This document shows, in pieces, positions 45,771 to 58,900 of a stretch of DNA of 64,000 nucleotides. The position numbers and the translations under genes are program-made. This DNA comes from Haliotis asinina (taxonomy: Eukaryota; Mollusca; Gastropoda; Lepetellida; Haliotidae). The notes under the pieces are model-generated. The model saw nothing but the letters and a program-made list of their open reading frames with translations, was not told the origin of the DNA and searched no databases. The DNA is taken from positions 3,713,501 to 3,777,500 of the forward strand of contig NC_090288.1 of assembly GCF_037392515.1 (NCBI RefSeq), read 5' to 3'. Every line of letters starts with the position of its first letter. The first letter of the stretch is position 1.

Positions 45771-46640
45771 TTTCACATAAAAGGAGCATATATCAAATAT
45801 TTCCCATTTTCAATCCGCACGATATTTGGTCAAGACCCACGGCAATGTATTATGTTAAAAAAGTAGACTCATATCAAACAACAGTGCAGTCCTGCGGAAA
45901 AGGAGAGTTTAAACAATAGAGTCAGATTTTCGAAGAGCAGAACAGGATATGGTGACTCGGGGAAGCATCTGGTGGTTGTTTACATTAACCCCAGATGTCC
46001 GACTAGTATCTGTTTATGACGTTGGAACACAAAAGAAAAAACAAACAAAACGTTTCGTATTGTTTCTCCTTTCATAGACTCCTTACGACAAAAAACCCCA
46101 TTTCACATGCAGATAGCGTGAAATGGGTCTTCTACTTCTTCTACTGAATGTTTGTCAATGACCTTTCAAGGACCATTAACTCGACTAACAACTAGTCTAT
46201 GATATAAACATATTTTACAGATAAAAACGTTCATAGTAAAAAAACATAGCATAAAATAAACCGAAAGGAAACGGTGGAAATTTAGACTTCCCACATTTTG
46301 TAGACGTGTGAGGGCCACGTTTCTGAGATAAATTTGCTTCAGAGTCTATATGACAGACTAGACAACTACCCCGTGAACAATAATAACTCACCAGCATGGC
46401 GTGAGAAAACAAGAGGGGGTCAGGGGATATTTTTTGTAAAACTGGTTTTTGATTCGTTTACCGTACATTCTAATAACTGCTTCATATCAGGAACAATAAA
46501 AGTATGTAAAAGTATGTTAATTGTTTACAGGCACTGGAAGATTTTAACGTTGAATGCAATGCAATTTCCCACACAAATCTATGTTCTTGTGGGATATTAT
46601 GTCCTTATGGAAGTGTGTTGTCTTTGATCCACTGACATTT
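45771..46640. other. No gene recognised
   Basis: A hairpin-forming stretch at 46096-46128 ('ccccatttcac' ... 'gtgaaatggg') is the only structure noted. Open frames are short and without domains. Confidence 0.4.
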
Positions 46641-46643
46641 CAG

Positions 46644-46717
46644 ATCATATACCTCCTCCTACAGCCACCCAATCCCCACGGAGTGGGCAACAGTGGGATG
46701 ATTCCTGTCAGCACTGA
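46644..46717 (+). CDS. Possible terminal tail exon of plus-strand Ig receptor
   Basis: Acceptor ACTGACATTTCAG precedes a short open stretch. In phase 1 (directly from the transmembrane exon) it reads DHIPPPTATQSPRSGQQW and stops at 46715-46717. In phase 2 (from 42412) it reads SYTSSYSHPIPTEWATVG and stops at 46699-46701. The phase 1 reading resembles NVPPPYDRV at 38341. Sequence alone does not decide between them. Confidence 0.3.
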
Positions 46718-46734
46718 CTCAGATCAAGGTCTGG

Positions 46735-46838
46735 GCCCTTCTTTCACAAAGCCCTAAGGTGTTCGTAAGCCTCTAACTTAACCTTAGTCCAGTGTTAAGA
46801 TTAACCGCAGTAAAAATTGCTTCGTGAAAGGAGCACGT
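46735..46838. mobile_element. MITE-like foldback
   Basis: Ends 'ccttctttcacaaagcccta' and 'gcttcgtgaaaggagc' are inverted and imperfect, with an inner 'taagcctctaacttaacctt' / 'ttaagattaac' region. This resembles the short 'reaches the end with cgtgaaag' elements common in invertebrates. Confidence 0.5.
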
Positions 46839-46992
46839 GTGTGTGTAAGGTGTCTCTACATGGTGGAAGGAACGTAAACGTAAAATGACTCCACTATATT
46901 TATCGTCAGGCATCGCATAATATGCCTTCAGTATATAAGGCTGTGGGTATTATTTGTCATTGCCCTGGTTTCCTTACTCTAGTAGTTCGCCT

Positions 46993-46995
46993 AAA

Positions 46996-47036
<41 letters not shown>

Positions 47037-47121
47037 TGGTAGTGGTAGTGGTAGTGGTAGTGGTAGTGGTAGTGGTAGTGGTAGTGGTAGTGGTAGTAGT
47101 AGTAGTAGTAGTAGTAGTAGT
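46993..47121 (+). repeat. (AGT)n/(GGTAGT)n microsatellite
   Basis: A run of AGT, then about ten GGTAGT hexamers, then AGT again. Frames of poly-Val, Ser-Gly and poly-Leu are by-products. Confidence 0.95.
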
Positions 47122-47618
47122 TCTATGTTATTTAGTACCGATAGTTGTAATCTTATGTGATTAGGTGCATCAGTCTGTGGCGGATCATATGTCAGATGCG
47201 CTGCCCGCAATCTTTGCGTCATCAGTTGAGGTATGGATTTCAGGGCTGCGGAAAGATGGATATATGTCACTCGAAAGTGTTTATGGTTAATACTTAGATG
47301 TAAACCAAAATAATATAAAAATATCCTAGGGGTAGCGACAGCTGCTCCCCTGGGTTACCTGCGGTCCTATCATCAGCACCCTGCATTCACTTGCAACTTG
47401 ATGCAGTTTGTAGGGAATGGGACCTGGATGTTGTCTCTCCAGAGGCAGTGCATTTTTGACGTTCGTTAAAAGTAAGCCGGATATATAATATTAGCCAGAG
47501 ATCCGTGAAATTCATTTAAATGATAATTATAAAAAAAAACACACAGGATATGTTACTTTTGATCCGACTGATGCATTTCGTGATTTTGCAGACAAAAGGA
47601 AATGTATTGGCTGACCTA

Positions 47619-47624
47619 TTTATT
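47619..47624 (-). promoter_or_regulatory. Polyadenylation signal AATAAA
   Basis: AATAAA on the minus strand about 55 bp downstream of the stop codon of the SRCR-EGF-ZP gene. Position is suitable for its 3' end. Confidence 0.55.
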
Positions 47625-47678
47625 TATGTCCTTATAAATTGACACGAGTGACTTATGCTTTTTTCGAGAACATGTTAC

Positions 47679-47794
47679 CTAGCGCTTTTTCACAGAAAAC
47701 AGAAACGTTAACGATAAAAATGATGACGCAATGCCGGCTATTAGAACAGCTTTCGATTGGCTGAGTGTTGACTCGTTAGAAAGAGCTTGCGCTG
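47679..47794 (-). CDS. Exon 10: transmembrane helix and stop
   Basis: 116 nt, phase 1 in, stop [23 protein letters not shown] is a transmembrane helix followed by SVKKR and the stop, i.e. almost no cytoplasmic tail. The acceptor TTTGCAGCAG is a NAGNAG tandem site; the downstream AG would remove one residue. Confidence 0.88.
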
Positions 47795-50700
47795 CTGCAA
47801 AGAGAAAAAGAAAACATTTGTAATCTTCCAATTTCTAATCATGCAACAGCGAATACTCAAACAAACATACAGAAACGTCTAGCACACTTTTCGACATCAT
47901 TGTTATTTTAAACATAGGGCTGCAAAATCTGTCCCTGTTATCGTTTGATTTGTGCATGAAGAATGTTAACTAATAACATGACGACTAGCAAGTATTTAGC
48001 TCCTGACACGTTGCGATGCTAAACGATATTCCATTAATAATAAATAGCACGCTAATTTAATACCTTTTTGTTTTAATTAGAATCAAATTTAACTTGAATT
48101 AGTCATAGGCATAAAGATGCTATATGTGTCATCTCTCTCAAACGCCATCATAGATTAAGACTATAACAGATCTACAAATCCAGGGTTTAAACATGTATGG
48201 TTGTTTGAACAAAACGCTACGTATTATATTTGCATCATTTCCATCAATATACTTGGGCATTTGATTGCTTAAAACTTAAAATTTGAAGGCTTCGAAGCCC
48301 ATATTCAATCGCCAAATACTAACGTGGATAATTTCGTCCATGAAAGGACAAACCGGATTTCGATCAAAGCCGATCGAATAACTGCGATTATTTGAGGTCC
48401 ATAGTTGAAGCAAAGAAACATATTTGCTTGGATGAGAAAATATTTACCGTTATTATGGTGCCATCGGTCGTCTTCCTTATCGTTCATGTGTGGTAAGGAA
48501 CGTTTACGTCGATGTGTTACTGAGCAATTTTGATTGCAGCGTAACGCAGTATCTGACGTCATACACACAGTGACGTCACAATTTAGGAACACAGCTGGGG
48601 AGTTGTCTAGGTACTTGAAAGCCTCAAGTGAAAACTGTACTTTGGCGTCATCATGGCGTGAATGGAAGGTCAAGGTCGTGTCTATCGCACACCTGAAACA
48701 ACCCAGTTGGATCTGATGTCAGACTATTTGTAGTTTCTCCTCAAGGCTGGTGTCTATACTTTATACTTTATGTTGTATTTGTGTTACGTTTGTTTGGTTT
48801 TTGAAACCGTTTTCATTAAATGAAACACATAAGTATGTATTACAACAGTACAAACGACTGCTTGTTTCTAGTCCGGACAGCCATTTTGTTTTATCTCAAA
48901 GGTTTTGTTTCATTTCAAAGGTTTTGTTTTATGCGTTCTATTTCGGTAAATGCAGAACGCTATCTTAGTTTACACTTACAGTTAACTATTTACATACCGG
49001 CCAGAGGTTCATTTTTTAAAGACACTTGCCACAGGGCAAGTGACTTGAAGAAAGTAAATTGTCCTGATTACTTTCCCCCCTGCCCTGATTGTTATGTCAT
49101 GATGATGATGATGACATCATCAAAGATTAAATAAACATGGTATTTGCTGTTAATGTTTAATGGACTATTTATCGGAAAGTGATAAATAACCAAGAAAGAT
49201 AACCCTACTTTATTATCACTTTAGGTGTAAACGGAAATGGGTCACATCGGTGGACTCAAAAATAATGGAACGCACCAACAGCCAAATTTTAGTTCCATGA
49301 AGACGTATGTGGTTAAGGGATATGTAAACGGAACCAATAACATATTTATTAATTATCTGAGCGACATGAAAATACGGGCTGCACCAGATCGATGATCATA
49401 CTGTTGGTCACTTGATTGTCCGGTCGAGACTCGATTATTTACAGACCACCGCCATAAGGCTGAGTGTAACGTTACACAACAAACACACAAATAGAGCCAT
49501 GTCACACACACACACACGCACACACACACGCACGCACGCACTACGCACACGCACACGTTTCGCTGAAAATGGATGACAATATCTCCAGTATTTTCGACAT
49601 TGCACTAGTTTGATGTCTTTGGCTTCATTGACAAGACAGGAACATTAAACAAAAAGTACTTTTATACACATGCCTTCACTTTAAGGATAACTATACATGT
49701 GCCGCCATGAGTATCAAAGGCACCATCAAAATGTTACCGTTAATTTACTATTTAACTCGAGACCGCAAAAGGAGCTGATAGTGAATGAATGTGTCGTTAC
49801 AAACTTAAAGCTTACCCGTTATCAATAAGATGGTACACGTTATACGATGTGTTGCGTGTTGGCGTCGCAATGCATCGGACCGGAAATGGTCTCAGGTCAC
49901 TTTCGTTTGAGGAGAGCAAAATCTGTGCGTGAATGACCTCACCAGGGGTCGTTTGGAAGGAGTTGGGAACTTTCTGCTGGTAGGTCCCGTCTTGGAAAAA
50001 TTCCAGTCTGGCAAAAGGGAATCAAACGTTTCAGTGAACCTGTGTACATACGTACTACATAATTAGAAACCTGTGAGTGAGAGACTTACTTTTATGCCAC
50101 ACTCAGCGACATTTCAGCAAGATGACAGTGGCCTGTAAATAATCGAGCCTGGACCAGACATTCCAGTGACCAACAGCATGACTATCGATCTACGGAAGAG
50201 GGATACCATGACATGTGTCACGCAAGTCAGTGAGCCTGACCATACAAGTCCGCTAGTCGCTTCTTACGACAAGCATGGGTTATTGAGATAAGTTCTAACC
50301 CGGATATTCACGGGTAAATATAAATAAATTATTGTATGAAGTATAAAGAGAAGAAACTCTTACACCTCTAAACAACGCTTTCTATGTGGTAGAGATCTGT
50401 TTCACGTTTTGATTGTATCATTTTTGAGTGTGATGATTTTGAAGTTCTTTGAATATATTTCAACAATTTCTTAGAATTCATTTTACTTTTAACATAAACA
50501 ATGCACTCTGAGAACATAAATTCCGTACGATTCGTTGACGTTAAAGATGCAGTATAACACATGAGATACTCTCCGATATGCAACTGACTTGATTACATAA
50601 ACAATCATAGGTAATTCTATTGCGCATTTCTAGATATGTGATAAGTTTCAATTGCATATTTCTAGATACGTGTCATAAGATATTGCATATTTCCTGACGT

Positions 50701-53700
50701 GTGCCATATTTATATTGCAAATTCTAGATATGTGCCATATTTATATTGCAAATTCTAGATATGTGCCATACAATATTGCATATTTCTAGAGTTTCGAGGT
50801 GAGGTGAAAAGGGGTTTAACGTCGCACTAAAAATATTTCGCTCATAAGACAGTGTGCGAGCGTGTGTATGTGTGTCTGCTTGTACCAGCCAGGACAAAAG
50901 CTGGTTTTATAGTGCTAGCTCACTGCCACAGTTATACTGACTCGACCAGTCCGTATTATGGAATTGGCATGGAACCAACAAGTACCATATTTTAACGTCT
51001 GTTCGTTTGACGCGATCTCAAGAGCTGTGACACACTGATTTTCTAGATATGTGACATATAATACTGCATATTACTAGATATGTACCATATTTATAGTGCA
51101 CATTTCCAGATATGTGGCATATCTATACTGCATATTACTAGAGGTGTGACATTTTTATGTTGCATATTACTAGATATGTGACATTAGTATATTGCATATT
51201 ACTAGATATGTGACATAGTTATATTGCATATTACTAGATATATGACATAGTTATATTGCGTATTACTAGATATGTGACATAGTTATATTGCGTATTACTA
51301 GATATGTCACATAGTTATATTGCATATTACTAGATATGTGACATAGTTATATTGCATATTTCTAGAGCTGTGGAATGAAGCAACGTAGCTTTCACGCAAG
51401 AACCTGATGGAGACATAACCAATAATCTCACACTAACAGGCCTTTGATACAAACATACACAATATGTCGTCTAGTCTATTTTTGTCTATAATTGTCGCTG
51501 ACATATGGGAAAATCTACAATTAGCAGAGACAAGTACGTAAGGCCGTCCGCACGATGTTTCTCGTCATTATGTAAACATCAAGGCTTGTGGTCCGTCGGA
51601 GAAATGTCAGACAAAAGTACTAATATAGATGCATACATGTATAGAAAAACCTCTGCTTATAGTACCGTAGAGACATAATGTACACAGAGTTAGGTCCCTT
51701 GTTTAGCTGCTTGAAAGGTCTTTCAGAGGGAGAGTCTTCGTTACGCTTACACATGTTGCTCTCTTCTGGAGATCACATTAACCTATGTGTAGAAGTGTAT
51801 TTATTGTATCTTGATATCGACATAGATCAGCTCGTAGATGATTCATAAGTCTACAGATATAATATTATATCCAACAAAGGAAACGGTATCTATCATCTTG
51901 TAGCAAATTATCGTTATATCGTCATATTTTCTCTTTCATGTAAAATCGTGCGTAATTGATAATGACAGATTTGTCTGATCTTCAACTTTAATGCGTCTTT
52001 TTGGATAGAGCTATTAAAGCACTTTGCCATGTGCTCACGCTGTTGATCCAGATTCGATTATTTACAGGCCACCACCATATAGCTGGAATATTGTGCGGCT
52101 TAGAAATAAACTAAAGTAAATGCTTATTTTAATGTGTCGAAGTCTTGGTAAATTAACATTTCGTAGTTTTTTGTTGATTTTAAGACAAATACAGAAAAGG
52201 CTTAAAGCAAACTTATGACCACCACGCTGTCAAATATATATATTTATTTATTCCCAACATTTGCTTAAAGGCACAATGTCACACCCCATTTCTCTAAAGA
52301 TACATAACGCATTTCCCTTAATAACACCATTAGATGACAGGGGACCTACCATAAAATTGCCCCCAAAATGATTTACATGGTATATCGCACTTAAATATCA
52401 GTATTAAATTTCAGTGAATTAATGCAACGTTGCGCTCTACCGGCCGAACACTATTTCAAGCGAATCCCATAGGGTTATGTCCCTACAAGTACTCTTTATA
52501 AGTAGCCTAAGGGGTCCACTACACTATATGAGAATCACATGCTCCCCGAGCGAGGACCGTATGGAAACAACTCAAAGGGGCAGATACCAGTGTCAGCTAT
52601 GATTGGATGAAATAGTGTAAGATGTGTATGTGTTTTAAAAGAACATCCATACAGTAATTAAAACTGACCACACTTTTAAGCATATAGTGCTGTCATTTTT
52701 ATCAACATGACTTATGTGCACAGATATTTTCAAGGAGCATTAAGGGATTATTTGGGCAAAGCACCGCGTCCATCACGCGTGTTCTGCGCATAACAAGCAT
52801 CGAGTTGGGGACGAGTCTTCTTGGAAGTAAAAACAGCTCAGGAATCATCAACAACACCGCGTGCGACAGTTTTCTGTGTACGGGGCAATTGTTAATATTT
52901 CATATATGGCAAATGTCTCTGTTTGGAACCTGCTCGCCTGGAGCTTTCAATGACTGAGTTCAGGCAAGTCGTAAGGGACAATATGTCTTTTATTGCATCA
53001 ATAAGAAGCTTATGTGAAGGCATATGCCCCAACTATATAAAAAAAACATACAAAAATATTGTCGAAAAAGCGTGAAATTGTGCCTTTAAACTGTATCCAC
53101 ATTGGTCGCAACTTCACAACACAATATAGCGGTTTACGTTACGATACACACTGTTACCATGTATGGTGACTAAAGCATTTTACAATAGTGAGACGAAAGT
53201 ATGCTTTGGAAACATGTATATAACTAACACTAACAAAGGAAGATCAAACTGAGATGCGGTAAGAGAAACACTAATTGTTATAGCATACTGCACAGCAAAA
53301 GAAATGCAACTCTGTTTTTTTAAATAGACGATATAAACATGAACGATCACTTTAAACAAATGTCATTTTTTCGAAACTTTCGTTTCTTTTACCCTTCAGT
53401 ATACACCGGGGCATAAATTATAACGGCGGCGGGGAAATGTGAGATAAGAAAACCTTTCACAAATTTTATGGTTTTGACTGGGGTGACAATGTTTGGAGGA
53501 GATGGTGCGGGTGGGGGTGGGGGTGGGGGTGGGGGTGGGGGCCGGGTATGTACCTGGCATCAAACTGTCCCCTTGCTTCGGCTGAGAACGTAAGGACCTC
53601 CCTGTCGATACGGACTGGTACTTCCAGATTCTCAGACAGCGGTACGATACATTGGAATGGAACCTCTATGTCCCGAACGTGTGAAATTACGCCGTCGATT

Positions 53701-55918
53701 ACCTCTTGTCGAGATTTTACGACATTTGCATACATGATCTTCCCGCCAAGATTCTGCAACATAGAGTATGGTTGGGGTTAGCAAGACATGAGTTTTTGTT
53801 TTGCTTGCAATCCTTTCCCATGTATACACAACACAGGAAATAACAGGCGGAATTGTACTTCCCTAACAACAAGAATGACTCACTATGCTAGGGAAGGTCA
53901 GCATGCTAAGTGGCCTTTAACGACCCATGAAAGTCGGAAGGGGCTACTAACCGAAGCGGATGGTCAATATTGCTGACTTGAAAATTGTTTTTAAAAATGT
54001 CTTTTTCTTTGTAATATTATAATTATGTTTGAAATGTCTCATTTTTTTAACGATTGAGAAGTGCAGAAGACTGGTCCTGCATTCAGGGGATAGTCATCAT
54101 AATATGGTACAACCACCCTTTCTAGGATGTCACTGACATGCTGTTGTCTATTCAGATATTGTCTGATCGATACAAGGTCAGGCGTCCAATGTGACAGGCA
54201 CCCTACACCATCAATTGACCCCCACGAGGTGGGCAGGTGGCACTTGCTCTTAGCTACTCCACATGGTATATATTCAGTGTTTCTGTGTCGCCAAAAAGCA
54301 CTGCACATTCATCAGTCATCGGTCAACAGTTACTAACAAAGGAAATCGATTTTCATCCCACTCTGGGCATAACAACAAACGTCTGATAGATTGGCAGTAT
54401 ACTGGTATATTTTAGATGCTTGCAGATCGTTTTCTTGTACAAGGTATGTTGGCAACAGGTACACAATGTTTGCGATTTGTAAGTCATTATCAAAACACTT
54501 TTAAAAATATTTCTTTTGAAATTAATCCAGAAGCATAAGGTGTGTACTTTCTTTTATACCTCGGCTTAAATATTGCATATTTACTAAGCTAAAAATTACT
54601 CGTCAAGCTCTATAAGTATAAGTGACTATAAAACACTTCATTTTCACCCGCTTTCACGAGAGATTCAATGGTCATTTAACAAACTTACAAGAGAAAATGG
54701 GAGGGAGATGGTACGCCTATGAAAAAAATATAATGTATCTTTTACACTTCAGTATATTATATATTACGTATTTAGGGTGCATGTACAAAACTAACATAGC
54801 CTCTGGACAAAGGACTAGCTGTTAGTATTTTCCTGCTATCCTTACGGTGGATTTAGTTCCGCACCTCCCTAGGGGTGCAGTTACTATGACGTGGGTGCCG
54901 TTGCTAGTGGCGCGACAGGTGGGGTCGGTCAAGGTCACGTGTTGAGCGTGAAGTCCAGGGAAGTGACCCTTGTCGAAGCTGATGGTCATGGACTCCGAGG
55001 TGCAACTGACGGACTCCCCGGTGGCTGGTTGAGAGGACAGATTTTGTGAGTTGGTGGGACAAACCGCCTTAGCATTATTATAACTCTTTTATGGATTTGG
55101 CTTTAGAAAATTGTGAACAGTAATATAACGTTGTGTGAGCTTGAATCGGGAGGAAATTCCAAAGTGATAATGATCTGGAACGTTTCCCGTTTTGGCGAAA
55201 CCCATCTGCGTGGAAATGTGACTTACAAATCTGTTAAAATACAGGTGAGTAATTATGAGACTGGGGAACGAGATCCAGCCTGTGTTAGAATTTATAAGGC
55301 GACAGTAGCACAGAGATGATCCTAACACCAGGAACTAAGGTGTTCGTAATACCCACATATTGTGGGTCGCGTAGAATGTGGCCAGTAGTTTAATAGTTTG
55401 ACGTAGACTTGCGAATACGTAGCTCTACGAACGCTTTGTAAAACAGAGCCCTGGTTAAAGAATTGAACATATTCCTACACCTCCCTAAAACCTGGACACA
55501 AAATCTGTGACTGTATTATACGAACATAGGTTTGTTGCATTCATAGAGCTTGCAAAACTCGTCAACAGGATGAACGTACCAACACACGAGTGATGATCTG
55601 GTGACAGGTCCAGTTCCACATCCGGGCATTCACAATGATAACCGCCAACATCGTTCACACACTGGTGGCTACAGCCGCCATTTTGTAAAGCGCATTCGTC
55701 AATATCTGAAAATAGACGACGGCTATTTGTTTATATTTTAGATGGACAATTGTGGTAATTTTTGTCTGAAGACGTTATTGATAATTTAGTGATTAAATAT
55801 TGTTTACCTGACGTAAATAAAATAAAACATAAAGTGCCACACAAGTGTGTGACGAAACTGCATCCAGCTCGCCTCAATGGCATTATGTTTTTCAGGGTAA
55901 GAACATATGTAACATAAG

Positions 55919-55949
<31 letters not shown>

Positions 55950-58900
55950 TGTATGTATGTATGTATGTATGTATGTATGTATGTATGTATGTATGTATGT
56001 ATGTATGTATGTATGTATGTATGTATGTATGTATGTATGTATGTATGTATGTACGTACGTATGTTTTGTTATGTCTACATCACCTTCAGGAACACAATCT
56101 GCTGGATTTTACATAGTGAAATAATTTTTCTTGTCACTTGCTGTCCTTTGTTCACAGGTATATATTTCGTCCAAGTTTGTTTTCATTAATGCATAACTTT
56201 TATAGTCACAATACTACCAATGTGACCTTATCTTTTAACACACACACATTTTGGATTTTTGCAGTTTACACACTTAAATATAGCATGTCTATGTGACCAT
56301 TCTCGATCAATTTAATTTACATCAGAGCTAAAGTGTGGCACATACCAGATTCGCAGTGACTTCCCGTATAACCGGAAGCACACATGCACAGGAAGTTATG
56401 AGTTGTGACCTTGGTACATGAAGCATTATGGCGACAGGGAGCGCTCGCGCACGGGTTATCTGCCAATATGAAGACATGGCTTAGGTATAACAACGGATGT
56501 GGTCCAGTCGTTGTTTGTAATTTGGGTCTGTGGTGCAATTATATCTAGATAGAGTCGTCCAACCAAAATAGTTTACACAACAAACTATCTGCATGCACTT
56601 GGACATCATGTCGGTGGTTTGAATGGAGAGTTGAAGGCCATGTTTGTCGAAATGTGCTCCAGATAAGCATATAAGGCATGTGTTTAAGTGAAATGGAATT
56701 TGGATTTTTCCTATGATAGATACTTACTTAGATACATCACCCAGCAATATTCCGTCTATATTGGTCTGGAGATAATCAAGTGTGGACCAGACAGTCTAGT
56801 GATCAACAACATGAGCATCTACTCACATGGGATACGATGACATGTGTCAAACAAGTCAGCGAGTCTGACCACGCAATCCCAAAAAGTCGTTTCTTACTAC
56901 AAGCATAGGTTGCTGAGGGCCTATTCAAATCTGGGACTTCACGGCTTCCTTCTTTACTGATGCACCTTTTGCTGACGACATCGCAGTAATTTTATCTTAG
57001 AATCGTTTCATTTGTGTGTTTCAAATTTTACATCATGGTCAAATCATTGACAAGAGAGGTTGACATTATATATTAGTTTTAAAAAGACACAAGGGAACAT
57101 CCCTGTGCTTAAGATCAGTTCTAGACCGTATTATCAAGGGTAGATTGTAATGAGTCCTCACTCGTGTACTGATTTCATGTTTGATCACAGACAATCCGAA
57201 CGCTAACGTTCCTTCTGGCTTACTTTCACAGAAAACGGCGACCGTCTCTCCCGACCCACAGTCCTCCACAAACCATGGGGAGTGTTGGCAATCGGAGAGG
57301 GTAGCCTCGTTCCCGAAACACTTGATGTCGTCAAGAATGTACGTCATCGATGGCGGAAGTGCATGGAATTTTCCGGCAACCACTATTTTGGGGTTAGTTG
57401 TCGGGTAGCCAGCTTGACGGCAGGCGATCTCAGCGGCATGAACGTCAAAGCCGTCATCACACACAAGTCCCGTTCTATCAAAAACGCCAAACAGTTAAGG
57501 TCATGAGAAATTTAACTGTGAATTGCATGTATGTTATTACATTCCTGTCAGAATCTTAAGATCACGAGTTACGAGTCGTACCTCTGTACGGTAAAATGAA
57601 GACCAGCGAGATCAGGTGGTTAAGCCCGGTGACATGGTCTATGATTGCTGAAAAAAAGATCGATGCTTACGATATCAACCACTTGATTGTCTGGTTCAGG
57701 TCAAGTTGTTTTTCCTTTCGTCATAAGTCACAGAGCTTGAATGTATATGTGACGTTAAACAACAAACAAACTAACTAACAAACCTCCCTTCATGCGTAAT
57801 CTGGACCAGGCCTGTGTGGGTGTCGGGGCCGAGGATGAGGGACACGTTGCCATCCTGAAACACGTCAAAGACGCAACGATGACGACGTTAATATGTGGAG
57901 AGGGAAGAAAGGAAGCACGTATAGCAGAACCACGTGAGCCAAAACCTAACCGTGAAAATTTCAACGCTAACACAGAGTAAATAAATGCTAACACATTGTA
58001 AATTTCAATGCTAACACTGAGTAAATTAATGCTAACAGTGAAACTTTAAACACTAACACAGAGTAAAATTAAATGCTAACGCAGAGTAAAATTAAATGCT
58101 AACAGAGTGTATATTTAAAGGTTCATTTAGTGGATAGTAAACGCTAACAGCGTAAATTTAAAAGCCAACACAGAGTAAATTTAAACGCTAACACAGTGTA
58201 AATAAACGCTAACACAGTGTACATTTAAACGCTAACACAGTGTAAATTTAAACGCTAACACAGTAAATAAACGCTAACTCAGGGTAAATAACGCTAACAC
58301 AGAGTAAATAAACGCTAACACAGGGTAAATTTCGACGCTAGTGTAAAATTAAAAGTTAATGTAGTGGATATGTTAATGCGAATACAGAGTATATTTCAAC
58401 GCGAACACAACGTATATTCCAACGCTAATACAATGTACAATGTATATTTAAACGCTATCAGTGTATATGTGTATGCTTAATACAGTCTATATTCAAATGT
58501 TAATATAGTGGATACGTAAAGGCGAATACAGTGTATATCTAAAGACGAATAGCAATGTATATATAAGACAATGCTAATACGGTGTAGTGAAAAGATGCTC
58601 AACGTTTAAGGCAGTGTACATTTTAAGACGAATGCATTGCACGCGTAAAATATGCATTTTAAGGTGAATATAATGAATATAGTGTACATATAAATGTTAA
58701 TAAGGTGTTTATTTAAAGCCTAAGGCAGTGTATATTTAAATGAAAATATAGTGTATATTTGAAGGCTAATGCGGTGTATGTTTAAATGTGAATACATTGT
58801 ACAATTACAGGCCAATACGGTATATATATAAAGGTGAATACACACACTTAGAGTCTAACACGGTATATATTTAAAGGTGTACACGGTGTATATATCACAG

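Noticed and set aside
46954..47270. Ser-Gly, poly-Val and poly-Leu/Pro proteins
   Set aside because: They are frames of the AGT/GGTAGT microsatellite.
55845..56189. Met-Tyr-Val-Cys repeat protein
   Set aside because: It is the translation of a pure GTAT microsatellite inside an intron of the ZP gene.
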